Source: Salinilacustrithrix flava
Lineage (GTDB): Bacteria; Actinomycetota; Acidimicrobiia; Acidimicrobiales; Salinilacustritrichaceae
NCBI GenBank assembly: GCA_024128875.1
Contig: JAMYFF010000005.1
Coordinates: 186,001-250,000 of the forward strand
Direction of reading: 5' to 3'
DNA length: 64,000 nt
Made by a program: the position numbers and the translations under genes. The notes under the pieces were generated by a model, which saw only the letters and a program-made list of their open reading frames with translations, had not been told where the DNA came from and did no database searches. This document shows, one piece after another, positions 17,263 through 26,010 of this stretch; position 1 is the first letter of the stretch; every line of letters begins with the position of its first letter.

Positions 17263-18039
17263 ATGACCGAGCAGCCCATGACCGAGCAGCCCAGCACCAC
17301 CTCCGACGAGTTCGCCGGCCGCGTCGCCATCGTCACCGGTTCCTCGAGCGGCATCGGCGAGGAGATCGCCCGCCGGCTCGCAGCCGGCGGTGCGAACGTC
17401 GTGGTGAACTCGGCGTCATCGGTCGAGGCCGGCACGGCCGTGGCCGAGTCGCTCCCCACGGAGTCGATCTACGTGCAAGCCGACATCAGCGACGGCGACC
17501 AGTGCCGGGCGCTCGTCGACGCCACCGTGGAGCGGTTCGGCAAGCTCGACTACCTGATCAACAACGCCGGCTGGACCACCGTGGTCCCCCACGACGACCT
17601 CGACGCCCTCACCGACGAGGTGTTCCGGCGCACGTTCGACGTCAACGTGTTCGGCACGTGGTGGCTGACCAAGGCGGCCATGCCCCACCTCAAGGCGAGC
17701 GACGACGGCAACGTCGTGTCCATCACCTCGCTCGCCGGCGTGCGCCCGGTCGGGTCCTCCATCGCCTACGCCATGACGAAGGCGGCGCTGAACCACATGA
17801 CGCTGCTGCTGGCGAAGTCCCACGGCCCGGTCCGGTTCAACGCCGTGGCGCCGGGCCTGGTCGACACGCCGTGGACGGCCGACTGGGGCCCGATGCACGA
17901 GGCGGTGTCGGCCATGGCGCCGGTGCCCCGCAGCGCCACGCCCGACGACTGCGCCGAGGCGACGCTGGCCCTCATCCGGAACCGCTACACGACGGGCCAC
18001 GTCTTCCTGGTCGACGGCGGCCTCTCGCTCGTCGGTTGA
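17263..18039 (+). CDS. SDR family oxidoreductase
   Basis: A 258-residue short-chain dehydrogenase. The cofactor motif is [10 protein letters not shown] (about residues 26-35), followed by NNAGW at about 101-105. The catalytic Ser sits in SITSLAG, and Tyr/Lys in [11 protein letters not shown] (YxxxK). The end [12 protein letters not shown] is typical of the FabG-like classical group. Substrate is unknown; a 3-hydroxyacyl or sugar/alcohol substrate is usual. The last codons overlap the TTG start of crcB. The start repeats [10 protein letters not shown], so translation could begin at the first or second ATG (17263 or 17278). Confidence 0.9.
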   Translation: MTEQPMTEQPSTTSDEFAGRVAIVTGSSSGIGEEIARRLAAGGANVVVNSASSVEAGTAVAESLPTESIYVQADISDGDQCRALVDATVERFGKLDYLINNAGWTTVVPHDDLDALTDEVFRRTFDVNVFGTWWLTKAAMPHLKASDDGNVVSITSLAGVRPVGSSIAYAMTKAALNHMTLLLAKSHGPVRFNAVAPGLVDTPWTADWGPMHEAVSAMAPVPRSATPDDCAEATLALIRNRYTTGHVFLVDGGLSLVG

Positions 18040-18395
18040 CCGCGCTCGCCGTCGCCGTCGCCGGTGCGCTCGGCGCGCTGCTCCGCTGGCGCATCGGGGT
18101 CGCCATCGGGCTGCGGTCGTTCCCGTGGGCGACGCTGGCGGTCAACGTCGTCGGCTGCTTCGCGCTGGCCGCCGTGCTCGCCGGCCCCGGAGCGACCCGC
18201 TGGTCGCCCACCACGACCACGGCGGTGGCCGTCGGCCTGCTCGGCGCGTTCACGACGTTCTCGACCTTCGGCTACGAGACCTTCACGCTCCTGCGCACCG
18301 ACGAACCCGCCCGGGCGGCGGCGTACGTCACCCTCTCCCTCGCCGGCGGCCTGGGAGCCAGCGCCCTCGGCTGGGTCGTGGGCCGCAGCCTCTGA
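18036..18395 (+). CDS. crcB: fluoride efflux channel CrcB/FluC
   Basis: A 119-residue small membrane protein with about four hydrophobic helices. Family signatures are GALGALLRW at the N-terminus, LAVNVVGCF with the pore Asn37, and GLLGAFTTFSTFGYET (67-82), the phenylalanine/threonine track of fluoride channels. It exports fluoride as a dual-topology dimer. No better start exists in frame than TTG 18036, which overlaps the SDR stop (TTGA), so translation is probably coupled. No fluoride riboswitch precedes it because there is no leader. Only one copy is seen, consistent with a homodimer. Confidence 0.88.
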   Translation: MTALAVAVAGALGALLRWRIGVAIGLRSFPWATLAVNVVGCFALAAVLAGPGATRWSPTTTTAVAVGLLGAFTTFSTFGYETFTLLRTDEPARAAAYVTLSLAGGLGASALGWVVGRSL

Positions 18396-18399
18396 GAAC

Positions 18400-18437
18400 T
18401 GGCAGCAGCCGCGGAACGCGTTCCGCAGCCGCTGCCA
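18400..18437. terminator. strong hairpin between convergent crcB and lipid kinase genes
   Basis: A 38-base inverted repeat: TGGCAGC...GCTGCCA outside and GCGGAACGCGTTCCGC at the centre, with two A-C mismatches per side. It lies 5 bases after the crcB stop and 18 before the end of the lipid kinase gene. The flank GAACTGGCAG (18396-18405) recurs in the hairpin at 54926-54957. Confidence 0.65.
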
Positions 18438-18454
18438 GAACGCTGGGGCGTGGG

Positions 18455-19348
18455 TCAGACCCGGGCACCGGCGATCCGGAGCGCGCCGGGCACGACCTCG
18501 CAGGTGACGGGGAGCGGGCCGAGCAGGTCGCCGTCGGCCCACATCTCCACCGCCGGGGCGTCGGCATCGGCGGCCTCGACCACCACGGTGCGACCGCGGT
18601 AGGTCGCGACGTCTGGGTGCTTCACGTGGCCGCCCCGGAAGACTCGCGGGAAGACGCGCAGGAACGTGCCCCGGCCGACGTCGCCGATCACGACCGCGTG
18701 GAGGAGGCCGTCGGCGGGCTGGGCGTCGGGGCAGATGCGCATGCCGCCGCCGAAGTAGGCCGTGTTCCCGATCGAGAGCATCGTGGTGTCGGCGTCGTGG
18801 GTCGTGCCGTCGACCGTGATGCGGGCGCGGATCGTGCGGAGCCGTGGCATCTGGAGCACCGTGGCCACCGTGTAGCGCTGCTGTCCGCGTGGCCAGCGCA
18901 GGCCGTTGGCCCGATCGGTCACGTCGCCGCTGAAGCCGAAGGTGGCCACGCTCGCCACCCAGCCGTGGTTCGTCCGCATGGCGTCGACCGGCACCGGGGC
19001 GGCGAGTGCCCGGCGCACGTGTTCGTCGAGCTTCCCGTCGAGCAGGCCGAGCGCACGGGCGAAGTCGTTCCCGGTGCCCTGGGGGACGATGCCGAGCCCG
19101 ATCCCCGACTCGGCGACGGCGTCCACGGCGATGCGCACGAGGCCGTCGCCGCCGACGACGACCAGGCGATCGTGGCCGTCCGCCACCGCGCCGCGGGCGG
19201 CGGCCGCCGAGGCCTCGGCCGAGTCCGCCCGGAGGAGGGCTGCTCGCCGCCCACCGGCGCGGATCTCGTCGACGACGCGCTCGACGTCTCCCGTCCCGCC
19301 CCGCGCTGCGGGGTTCCCCAGCACCTGCACCTCGGTCACCTCTCGCAC
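18455..19348 (-). CDS. diacylglycerol kinase-family lipid kinase
   Basis: A 297-residue protein of the DAGK catalytic domain (DgkB/YegS) family. NPAARGG marks the N-terminal domain; the nucleotide site is VVVGGDGLVRIAVDA (about residues 63-77), where the usual GGDGT is GGDGL. IVPQGTGNDFARALGL follows. The beta-rich C-terminal half contains LSIGNTAYFGGGMRICPDAQPADG. It phosphorylates a diacylglycerol, sphingosine or related lipid at the membrane. The Thr-to-Leu change in GGDG(T) may alter activity. It starts at GTG and diverges from the first PolDom gene. Confidence 0.9.
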   Translation of the reverse strand: MREVTEVQVLGNPAARGGTGDVERVVDEIRAGGRRAALLRADSAEASAAAARGAVADGHDRLVVVGGDGLVRIAVDAVAESGIGLGIVPQGTGNDFARALGLLDGKLDEHVRRALAAPVPVDAMRTNHGWVASVATFGFSGDVTDRANGLRWPRGQQRYTVATVLQMPRLRTIRARITVDGTTHDADTTMLSIGNTAYFGGGMRICPDAQPADGLLHAVVIGDVGRGTFLRVFPRVFRGGHVKHPDVATYRGRTVVVEAADADAPAVEMWADGDLLGPLPVTCEVVPGALRIAGARV

Positions 19349-19358
19349 CGTAGGCCGC

Positions 19359-19364
19359 TACCGT
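19359..19364 (+). promoter_or_regulatory. -10 element (TACCGT) for the first PolDom gene
   Basis: TACCGT ends 7 bases before ATG 19372 with no ribosome-binding site. Confidence 0.5.
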
Positions 19365-19371
19365 CCCGCCG

Positions 19372-20379
19372 ATGGCGACCTCCGACGCCGTCGAGCTCGA
19401 GATCAGCGGCCGCACGGTGCGCATCACCAGCCCCGACAAGGCCTTCTTCCCGGAGCGCGGCGAGACCAAGCTCGACCTGGTCGAGTACTACCTGGCCGTG
19501 GAGGAACCCTTCCTGCGGGCCGTGGGCGGGCGGCCGACCCTGCTGCAGCGGTTCCCCGACGGCGTGGGTGCCAAGTCCTTCTTCCAGAAGCGGGTGCCGA
19601 AGGGCGCGCCAGGGTGGCTGCGCACGACGACCATGAGCACCCCCAACGGCACCACGTCGAACGCGATGGTGCTGGAGGACATGGCCCACGTCGCCTGGGC
19701 GGTGAACATGGGCTGCCTCGGCTTCCACCCGTGGCCGTGCCGGGCCGACGACCCGGGGACCACCGACGAGCTCCGCATCGACCTCGACCCCTCCCCCGGC
19801 GTGGACTTCCCGATGCTGCGCGAGGCGGCCCAGGAGCTGCGCCGGCTGCTCGACGAGGACGGCCTCGCGTCGTTCCCCAAGACCACCGGCAACCGGGGCA
19901 TCCACGTGCACGTCCCGATCGGCCCGGGCTGGGACTCCTACGACGTCCGCCTCGGCGCCGTGGCGGTGGCCCGGGAGCTGGAGCGCCGGCGACCGGAGCT
20001 GATCACCGCGGGGTGGTGGAAGGAGGAGCGCGGCAGCCGCGTCTTCGTCGACTTCAACCAGAACGCGCCGCACAAGACGGTGTTCGGCGCCTGGTCGGTC
20101 CGGGCCCGGCCCGGCGCGCAGGTGAGCACGCCCTTCCGCTGGGACGAGCTCGACCAGATCCACCCCGACGTGCTGACGATGGAGACCGTCCCGCCGAGGG
20201 TGGAGGAGAACGGCGACCCGTGGGATGGCATCGACGACGTCACCCAGTCGCTCGAGCCCCTGCTCGCCCGCTCCGCAGCCGACCGCCAGGCCGGGTTGCA
20301 CGATGCGCCGTGGCCGCCCGTCTACCCCAAGATGCCGGACGAACCGCCGCGGGTGGCCCCGAGCCGAGCCGCCCGCTGA
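19372..20379 (+). CDS. stand-alone LigD-type DNA polymerase/primase domain protein (PolDom)
   Basis: A 335-residue archaeo-eukaryotic primase-superfamily protein equivalent to the polymerase domain of LigD. The metal-binding motif is IDLDPSPG with Asp137 and Asp139, the second motif is TTGNRGIHVHV (171-181), and the third segment is VFVDFNQNAPHKTV. LigD-type PolDoms extend and gap-fill ends in non-homologous end joining and can insert ribonucleotides. No ligase or nuclease domain is attached and no Ku gene is nearby. Stand-alone paralogs (PolD1, PolD2) are known in mycobacteria. A second copy lies at 45064-45963. Confidence 0.92.
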   Translation: MATSDAVELEISGRTVRITSPDKAFFPERGETKLDLVEYYLAVEEPFLRAVGGRPTLLQRFPDGVGAKSFFQKRVPKGAPGWLRTTTMSTPNGTTSNAMVLEDMAHVAWAVNMGCLGFHPWPCRADDPGTTDELRIDLDPSPGVDFPMLREAAQELRRLLDEDGLASFPKTTGNRGIHVHVPIGPGWDSYDVRLGAVAVARELERRRPELITAGWWKEERGSRVFVDFNQNAPHKTVFGAWSVRARPGAQVSTPFRWDELDQIHPDVLTMETVPPRVEENGDPWDGIDDVTQSLEPLLARSAADRQAGLHDAPWPPVYPKMPDEPPRVAPSRAAR

Positions 20380-20432
20380 CGTCGCCCGCGACGGGGTGGC
20401 GGCCCCGCCGCATCGGGTGCGAGGGTGACCGG

Positions 20433-21710
20433 ATGGAACGAGGCACGAAGTACCTGCTCTCGAGCTCGATGCGGGCGCTGCACGCCGCCAACGCCCGCAA
20501 CCCGATCTCCCGGTCGGGCCCCCTCAGCCTCCCCTCCTTCGCCTGGGGGCTCCCGGGCTCGGAGCTGCCCCGGCCGCACATGGCACTCCACGCGGCGTCG
20601 ATGGCCTGGGCGATCGCCCGGGGATCGCACCGGACGCTGGCCGGGAAGGCCGGGCTCGCCCTCACGGCGGCGTCGATGGCGACCCTGTGGAAGGTCCACC
20701 AGCAGTCGACCGACGCCCAGCAGCTCGTCGAGCGTGCGCTCCGGGACCAGCTCGGCGACGACTACCGCAGCCGCATGGCGGAATCTCCCGTCGAGGCGAC
20801 CCGCACCAAGCTCCCCACCCTGCCCACCCGCTCGGTGCGCAAGCGCTACGTCGACAGCGGCCACATCCAGTACAGCGAGTACGGCCGGCGGACCACCCTC
20901 GACGTGTGGAAGCGACCCGACCTGCCCGCCGACGCCGGCGCACCGGTCGTGGTGCAGGTGCACGGAGGCGCCTGGGTCCTCGGGGACAAGGAGGGCCAGG
21001 CGTACCCGCTGATGGCCCACCTCGTGGAGCGGGGTTGGGTCTGCGTCTCGGTCACCTACCGGCTCAGCCCCCGAGCGACCTGGCCCGACCACATCGTCGA
21101 CGTCAAGCGGGCCCTGGCGTGGGTGAAGGACAACATCGCCGACCACGGCGGCGACCCGAGCTGGGTCGCGCTCACCGGCGGCTCGGCCGGCGGCCACCTG
21201 TGCGCCCTCGCCGCGCTCACCCCGAACGACCCGCAGTTCCAGCCCGGCTTCGAGGACGCCGACACCGCAGTGCAGGCCGCGGTCCCGTTCTACGGCGTCT
21301 ACGACTGGCTCAACCGCGACGGCACCGGCCGCGACGACCTCACCAAGCTGCTGGTCGACCGGGTGGTCAAGCAGCCCTTCCAGTCCGCTCGGGACGTGTA
21401 CGAGCAGGCCTCGCCCATGACCCACGTCGGCGACCACGCCGTGCCGATGATGCTGCTGCACGGGACCAACGACAGCCTCGTGCCGGTCGCCCAGGCCCGG
21501 TCCATGGTCGACATGCTGCGAGCCGAGTCGAAGCAGCCCGTCGTCTACGTCGAGTACCCGGGGGCGCAGCACGCGTTCGACGTGTTCTCCGGGAACCGCA
21601 CCGACGCCGCGGTCGCCGGCATCGAGCGGTTCCTCAACGTGGCGCGCGGCGAGGCCGGCCAGCACGTCCACGAGTCGGCCAGCGAGCCTCAGCCCTCCTC
21701 GATCACGTAG
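20433..21710 (+). CDS. alpha/beta hydrolase, hormone-sensitive-lipase-type carboxylesterase
   Basis: A 425-residue protein. The first about 125 residues form a non-catalytic helical region (with AMAWAIARGS-like hydrophobic helices). The esterase core then has the oxyanion motif HGGAW at 177-181, nucleophile Ser251 in GGSAGG, Asp347 in GTNDSLVP and His380 in GAQHAFD. It is expected to hydrolyse short or medium acyl esters, possibly at the membrane. GAGGGT lies 6 bases before ATG 20433. The last 22 bases overlap the convergent membrane-protein gene. Confidence 0.9.
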   Translation: MERGTKYLLSSSMRALHAANARNPISRSGPLSLPSFAWGLPGSELPRPHMALHAASMAWAIARGSHRTLAGKAGLALTAASMATLWKVHQQSTDAQQLVERALRDQLGDDYRSRMAESPVEATRTKLPTLPTRSVRKRYVDSGHIQYSEYGRRTTLDVWKRPDLPADAGAPVVVQVHGGAWVLGDKEGQAYPLMAHLVERGWVCVSVTYRLSPRATWPDHIVDVKRALAWVKDNIADHGGDPSWVALTGGSAGGHLCALAALTPNDPQFQPGFEDADTAVQAAVPFYGVYDWLNRDGTGRDDLTKLLVDRVVKQPFQSARDVYEQASPMTHVGDHAVPMMLLHGTNDSLVPVAQARSMVDMLRAESKQPVVYVEYPGAQHAFDVFSGNRTDAAVAGIERFLNVARGEAGQHVHESASEPQPSSIT

Positions 21711-22906
21711 CCGACGCCGGGCACCCACCGGGCCTCCGGCGGGATGTGCTCGGCGGACTCCACCACCCAGCCGACCCCGGCGACCCACCGGGTCGGGCCC
21801 GCCGGCGGCGACGGCACGTCCTGCTGCGTGGTCAGGTCGGCGTTGCCCCCGTCCCCCGGTCCTGGACGCGACGGCGACGCACCGACCTGCGTCGGATCCG
21901 CGTCGAGCTCCGGGTGGCGCCGACCCTGGGGACGGGGCTGGACGGTGGTCGGCGATGCATCCGGCCGGCGGGGCGGCACGGCTGGCGCCGGGCGGGACGC
22001 CGGCCGGGAGATGTCCCGGCGGGGCGGTGGTCCGCCGACGAGGCGGGGTTCGCGACGGGGGCGACGCTGCGGGGGCGCGGGTTCGGCCAGCAGCGCAGGC
22101 GCGGCCCGCCAGAACAGGGAGAGCACGATGCCGGCCGCACCGAGGGCGCCCAGGGCGATGGCGGGCAACCGGGTCTCGGCCACCATCGCCCCGACCAGGG
22201 CGGCGATGACCTCGGACTGATCGGGCGCCACGCGCCCGGCGAGCGCCGGGATGCCGTACGCGACCGCGAGCACGAGGGCGGACAGCATGACGGCCCAGAT
22301 CCCGGCGCGCCGGATCACCGCCGGCCGGTTCGAGGTGATGACCAGGGCGAGGAGCGCGCCGACCGCGGCCACGCCGGCCAGGATCGGCACCGCGGTCAGC
22401 AGGCCCCTGCGAACCGGGCCGAGGTTCGGCACCCGCTCGGTCGGCAGCGAGACCGCGACCTGGGGGGCGGCCGGGAGCACGCCGTCCAGCTCCGGTCGGG
22501 CGGCGACGAGCGCATCGCGGCCGGCGCTGCCGAACGCACCGGGGTCGACCGTGCGCGGCACGTCGCCCTCGCCGAGCATCGCTTGGTGCGTGCGGACGAA
22601 CGCATCGACGAAGACGGCCTCGACCGCCGGAGACTCGAGCGCCTGGGCGGCGCCGGCCTCGACGGTGGCGTCATCGACCGGGAACCCCTCGGGCAGCGAG
22701 GCCTGCACGCCGTCGGCGACGTTGGCCGCCAGGCGGGCCCGGACCGCCTCGTCCTCGTAGAGCGCCTCGGCGACGCGCTCGGAGCGATCCGGGTCGAGGA
22801 CGGTGCGCGTCAGCAGGAAGCCGGACCAGGCGAGGGACCCGATCCACAGGCTGATGCCGAGAAGGGCGGCGGCGAGGGCGCGACGCACCAGCCCATGATG
22901 GGCCAC
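21689..22906 (-). CDS. membrane protein with Pro/Arg-rich cytoplasmic tail and twin C-terminal motifs
   Basis: A 405-residue protein of unrecognised family. A transmembrane helix near residues 10-33 is followed by a roughly 130-residue extracytoplasmic domain (VAEALYEDEAVRARLAANVA and similar), then three hydrophobic helices at about 170-275. The last 130 residues are a disordered proline/arginine-rich tail. The tail ends in two copies of a short motif, RWVAGVGWVVE and RWVPGVGYVIE, about 20 residues apart. The N-terminal domain resembles actinobacterial proteins with a periplasmic segment between helix 1 and 2. The start is GTG. The twin motif could be a docking site. Confidence 0.8.
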   Translation of the reverse strand: MAHHGLVRRALAAALLGISLWIGSLAWSGFLLTRTVLDPDRSERVAEALYEDEAVRARLAANVADGVQASLPEGFPVDDATVEAGAAQALESPAVEAVFVDAFVRTHQAMLGEGDVPRTVDPGAFGSAGRDALVAARPELDGVLPAAPQVAVSLPTERVPNLGPVRRGLLTAVPILAGVAAVGALLALVITSNRPAVIRRAGIWAVMLSALVLAVAYGIPALAGRVAPDQSEVIAALVGAMVAETRLPAIALGALGAAGIVLSLFWRAAPALLAEPAPPQRRPRREPRLVGGPPPRRDISRPASRPAPAVPPRRPDASPTTVQPRPQGRRHPELDADPTQVGASPSRPGPGDGGNADLTTQQDVPSPPAGPTRWVAGVGWVVESAEHIPPEARWVPGVGYVIEEG

Positions 22907-22936
22907 CCGTGCCGCGGCAGCGCGGCAACCGGCCGT

Positions 22937-23854
22937 TCAGCGGTCGAGGAACCGGTCCAGGTGCTCGGCCAGCACCAGGGGCTGGTCGCCCTGGATGGAG
23001 TGGCCGGCGTCGGCGACGGTGACGATGTCGGCATCGGGCTGGCGCTCGGCGAACAGCGCTCGGTCGGTCTCGTCCACCACCGGGGAGCGGTCGCCGATCA
23101 GCAGCAGCAGGGGCACGTCGACGGCGGCCAGGTCGTCCCACATCGCGGCGAAGTCGAGATCGGCGCGCTGACCCTCGACCAGCTGGGTGCGCTGGTGCCG
23201 CCACACCCATCGGCCGTCGTCGCGCTGGACGGCGTTGTGCAGGATGCCCCGCCGCAGTGACGACTCGCTGCGGGTGGGGTTGAAGGCGACGGTCCGCTCG
23301 AGGATCTCGTCGAAGCTCTCGAAGGACTCGGGTCCGGCGAGGAAGGCGACCACGTCGGAGGCCTTCTCCCGGTCGGCGCCGGGGGTGACGTCGACCATCA
23401 CGAGGCGGCGGACGAGCTCTGGGGCCACCACGGTGACCTCGAGCGCGGTCAGGCCCCCGAGCGACATGCCCACGACCGCGGCTGCGTTCGGTGCGTGCTC
23501 GCGGACGGCGACCGCGACGTCCTCGGCGAAGGACCGCGGCCCCACCGGTCGGGTCGGGTCCACGTCGCCGCTGTGCCCGTGACCGGGGAGATCCAGTGCG
23601 AGCAGCGGCCGGCCGAGGGCGAGGGCCACGGTGTCCCACGTGTGGGCGTTCTGGCCGCCGCCGTGGAGGAGCACGACCTGGGGCGCATCGGAGCCCCAGC
23701 GCAGGCCGCTGAGCATGCGTCCGCCGCCGAGGTCGGTCTCGACCCGGCGCACGGTCGGCGGGCCGTGCCAGTCCAGGCCGGCTTCTTCGGCGTTCTCGTG
23801 GAACAGGCCGAGCTCGTCGTAGCTGCTCGGATCGGAGGAGGAGGCGGCTGCCAT
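22937..23854 (-). CDS. alpha/beta fold hydrolase
   Basis: A 305-residue classical alpha/beta hydrolase. The oxyanion segment is LLHGGGQNAHTWD, the nucleophile elbow is VVGMSLGG with a catalytic Ser, the acid is in LLLIGDRSPVVDE and the His in VADAGHSIQGDQP. LDLPGHGHS and helical cap residues resemble epoxide hydrolase, haloperoxidase or meta-cleavage product hydrolases; I cannot choose among them. A TAGAGT hexamer 6 bases upstream of ATG 23854 supports the start. Confidence 0.9.
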   Translation of the reverse strand: MAAASSSDPSSYDELGLFHENAEEAGLDWHGPPTVRRVETDLGGGRMLSGLRWGSDAPQVVLLHGGGQNAHTWDTVALALGRPLLALDLPGHGHSGDVDPTRPVGPRSFAEDVAVAVREHAPNAAAVVGMSLGGLTALEVTVVAPELVRRLVMVDVTPGADREKASDVVAFLAGPESFESFDEILERTVAFNPTRSESSLRRGILHNAVQRDDGRWVWRHQRTQLVEGQRADLDFAAMWDDLAAVDVPLLLLIGDRSPVVDETDRALFAERQPDADIVTVADAGHSIQGDQPLVLAEHLDRFLDR

Positions 23855-23860
23855 GGCCGG

Positions 23861-23866
23861 ACTCTA
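23861..23866 (-). promoter_or_regulatory. -10 element (TAGAGT) for the alpha/beta hydrolase
   Basis: On the minus strand TAGAGT ends 6 bases before ATG 23854, with no ribosome-binding site between. Confidence 0.5.
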
Positions 23867-23900
23867 GGACCGTCGTGACCGACCCCCGGGAGCGACAGGC

Positions 23901-24227
23901 TCAGCGCCGCTCGCGCAGCACCAGCTCCAGCTGTCGCGAGCCGGTCGCGTCGCCCTCGCGGCGGCTCGGCTCGGTCGCCCAGGTGATGGTGCCCCCGCCG
24001 AAGTCCACGATGGCGATGACCTCGGGGGCGACGCTGAAGGCCAGGGCGGTCACCGCGTCGCGCACCTCGACGAGGAGCGACCGATCGGTGAGCACGACCA
24101 CCGACGCCTCCTCGAAGACGGGTCGGCCCGCGATCGTGGCGCGCAGACGGGCCGGCTCGACCGGCTGGCGGAGCGCCACCAGGGGCGGTGCACGCCGGTC
24201 TGGATCTGGGGATGCTTCGAGGGCCAC
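23901..24227 (-). CDS. hypothetical protein, 108 residues
   Basis: A small soluble protein I do not recognise. It has a strand-rich core (ASVVVLTDRSLLVEV, EVIAIVDFGGGTITWA, QLELVLRER) suggestive of a compact beta domain. GTG 24227 is chosen because GGCGGAGA lies about 6 bases upstream; an ATG at 24296 in the same frame has no ribosome-binding site. It is divergent from the YqeY operon and lies 46 bases upstream of the alpha/beta hydrolase on the same strand. Confidence 0.6.
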   Translation of the reverse strand: MALEASPDPDRRAPPLVALRQPVEPARLRATIAGRPVFEEASVVVLTDRSLLVEVRDAVTALAFSVAPEVIAIVDFGGGTITWATEPSRREGDATGSRQLELVLRERR

Positions 24228-24350
24228 GGGTCTCCGCCGATCGTCGTCCCGGGCGATCGTACGGCAGCTCCCGTCCGCCGCTGCTGTCGGAGCCATGGCG
24301 GATCGGTGCCACGTGGGGCAGGCTCGGGGCACCCGACCCGGAGGAACCCG

Positions 24351-24815
24351 ATGAGCGATCTCGCCCAGCGCATGCAGCAGGACCTGACCGACGCGATGAA
24401 GGCGCGCGACGAGGTGCGGGTGGCCACGCTGCGCATGGCCATCTCCGCCGTCCGCGAGGAGGCGGTCTCCGGCAAGCAGGCCCGGGAGCTCAGCGACGAC
24501 GACGTCGCCAAGGTCCTGCGCACGCAGGTGAAGCGACGGGACGAGGCCGCCGAGGCCTTCCAGGCTGCCGGGCGCGAGGAGCAGGCCCAGCGGGAGCTGG
24601 ACGAGCGGGCGATCCTGTCGGCGTACCTCCCCGAGGAGCTGGGTGACGACGAGCTCGAGGCCCTCGTCGACGAGGCCCTGGCCGCCGGTGGGTTCACCGA
24701 GCCCTCGCAGATGGGCCAAGCCATGAACGCGACGATGGCCGCCGTGGCGGGTCGGGCCGAGGGCAAGCGCGTCTCCGCGATGGTGAAGGCCAAGCTGACC
24801 GACCATGGCGGCTGA
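24351..24815 (+). CDS. GatB/YqeY domain protein
   Basis: A 154-residue helical protein matching the YqeY family. It opens with LAQRMQQDLTDAMKARD, has LRMAISAVREEAV, a coiled middle, LSAYLPEELGDDEL, and ends AEGKRVSAMVKAKL. The same fold forms the tRNA-binding tail of GatB in transamidation; free YqeY proteins probably bind tRNA. It has a strong ribosome-binding site (GGAGGA, 7 bases before ATG). The last 11 bases overlap the patatin gene, so the two are cotranscribed. Confidence 0.92.
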   Translation: MSDLAQRMQQDLTDAMKARDEVRVATLRMAISAVREEAVSGKQARELSDDDVAKVLRTQVKRRDEAAEAFQAAGREEQAQRELDERAILSAYLPEELGDDELEALVDEALAAGGFTEPSQMGQAMNATMAAVAGRAEGKRVSAMVKAKLTDHGG

Positions 24816-25770
24816 GACCGGCCGCACCACGGCTGCCGTGGTGCTCGGCAGCGGTGGTGCGCGCGGGTACGCCCACATCGGCGCGCTCCAGGTCATCCTC
24901 GAGCGCGGCTTCGACATCGTGTCGATCGCTGGTTCGTCCATGGGCGCGCTGGTGGGAGGGGTGCACGCTGCGGGCTGCCTCGACGAGTACACGGCGTGGG
25001 TCACCGGGCTCCGCCAGCTCGACGTGCTGCGCCTGGTCGATCTGTCGCTGTCGGCCGGCGGGGCCATCCGTGGGGAGAAGGTCTTCGCCATCGTGCGCGA
25101 GATGGTGGGCGACCTGCAGATCGAGGACCTCCCCATCGCGTTCACCGCGGTCGCCACCGACCTGCTCGCCCACCGCGAGGTGTGGTTCCAGGAGGGCTCG
25201 CTCAGCAACGCCATCCGCGCGTCGATCGCCATCCCGTCGCTGTTCACCCCGGTGGTCTCCGGGGACCAGCTGCTGGTCGACGGCGCGCTCATGAACCCGG
25301 TGCCGATCCTGCCGACGCTGTCGGCCAACGCCGACATCACCATCGCCGTGCACCTCTCCGGCGAGGTCCGCCGCCACTCCCCCACCCGCCCGAGCGCGCC
25401 GATCACCACCCCGGTGCTCGAGGACGACGCGGTGGGCGGTCCGGTCGATGCGCCGGGCCTGCGCCAACGGGCCGCCCGCTTCTTCGACTGGGAGGCGGTG
25501 CGAGCGATGCTGAGCCGGGATGACCCGAGCGATCGCCCGCCACCCGCCGGGGTCGACATCGCCGACGTCGGCCGCCTCGACATCGTCAACCTCGCCTACG
25601 AGGTCATGCAGGCGACCCTCACCAGCTACAAGCTCGCCGGCTACCCGCCCGACGTCCTCGTCGCCATCCCCAAGGCCAGCGCCCGCACCTTCGAGTTCCA
25701 CCGTGCGCCCGAGCTCATCGAGCTCGGTCGGGAGCGGACGGAGCAGGCGCTCACCGAAGCCGGGCTCTGA
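24805..25770 (+). CDS. patatin-like phospholipase family protein (RssA/NTE type)
   Basis: A 321-residue lipid acyl hydrolase. The glycine-rich oxyanion loop GSGGARGYAHIG (15-26), nucleophile elbow GSSMG with Ser45, and the DGA dyad with Asp159 are all intact. The remainder includes IPSLFTPV, typical of the family, and a linker rich in Pro/Asp before a C-terminal helical part. It is expected to be a cytoplasmic or membrane-associated phospholipase/lysophospholipase. It overlaps YqeY and is followed 16 bases later by the amphi-Trp gene. Confidence 0.93.
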   Translation: MAAETGRTTAAVVLGSGGARGYAHIGALQVILERGFDIVSIAGSSMGALVGGVHAAGCLDEYTAWVTGLRQLDVLRLVDLSLSAGGAIRGEKVFAIVREMVGDLQIEDLPIAFTAVATDLLAHREVWFQEGSLSNAIRASIAIPSLFTPVVSGDQLLVDGALMNPVPILPTLSANADITIAVHLSGEVRRHSPTRPSAPITTPVLEDDAVGGPVDAPGLRQRAARFFDWEAVRAMLSRDDPSDRPPPAGVDIADVGRLDIVNLAYEVMQATLTSYKLAGYPPDVLVAIPKASARTFEFHRAPELIELGRERTEQALTEAGL

Positions 25771-25786
25771 CTGCGAGACTGGCGCC

Positions 25787-25999
25787 ATGATCGAGCACGA
25801 GTCCGAGCAGACCATGGGCCGGGAGGCCGCCGCCGACAAGCTGCGCGAGATCGCCGACCAGCTGTCCCGCCACAACGAGATCGCCTTCGACCTCGACGGG
25901 CTCAAGACGTCGGTCAAGGTGCCCAACGAGGTCACCTTCTCGGTCGAGGTCGAGGTCGGGGACGACGGCAACGAGATCGAGATCGAGATCTCCTGGTAG
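25787..25999 (+). CDS. amphi-Trp domain protein, 70 residues
   Basis: A very small protein. The N-terminal half is a helix (REAAADKLREIADQLSRHNE) and the C-terminal half a strongly amphipathic acidic strand pair (VTFSVEVEVGDDGNEIEIEI) ending in Trp, the signature of the amphi-Trp family (TIGR04354-like). Function is unknown. GAGACT lies 6 bases before ATG 25787 and could be a separate -10. It is followed by a hairpin. Confidence 0.8.
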   Translation: MIEHESEQTMGREAAADKLREIADQLSRHNEIAFDLDGLKTSVKVPNEVTFSVEVEVGDDGNEIEIEISW

Positions 26000-26010
26000 C
26001 CCCCCGCTGA

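Noticed and set aside
17950..18035. Fluoride riboswitch before crcB
   Set aside because: crcB starts on the SDR stop codon, so no leader exists; nothing in the SDR coding sequence resembles the riboswitch fold.
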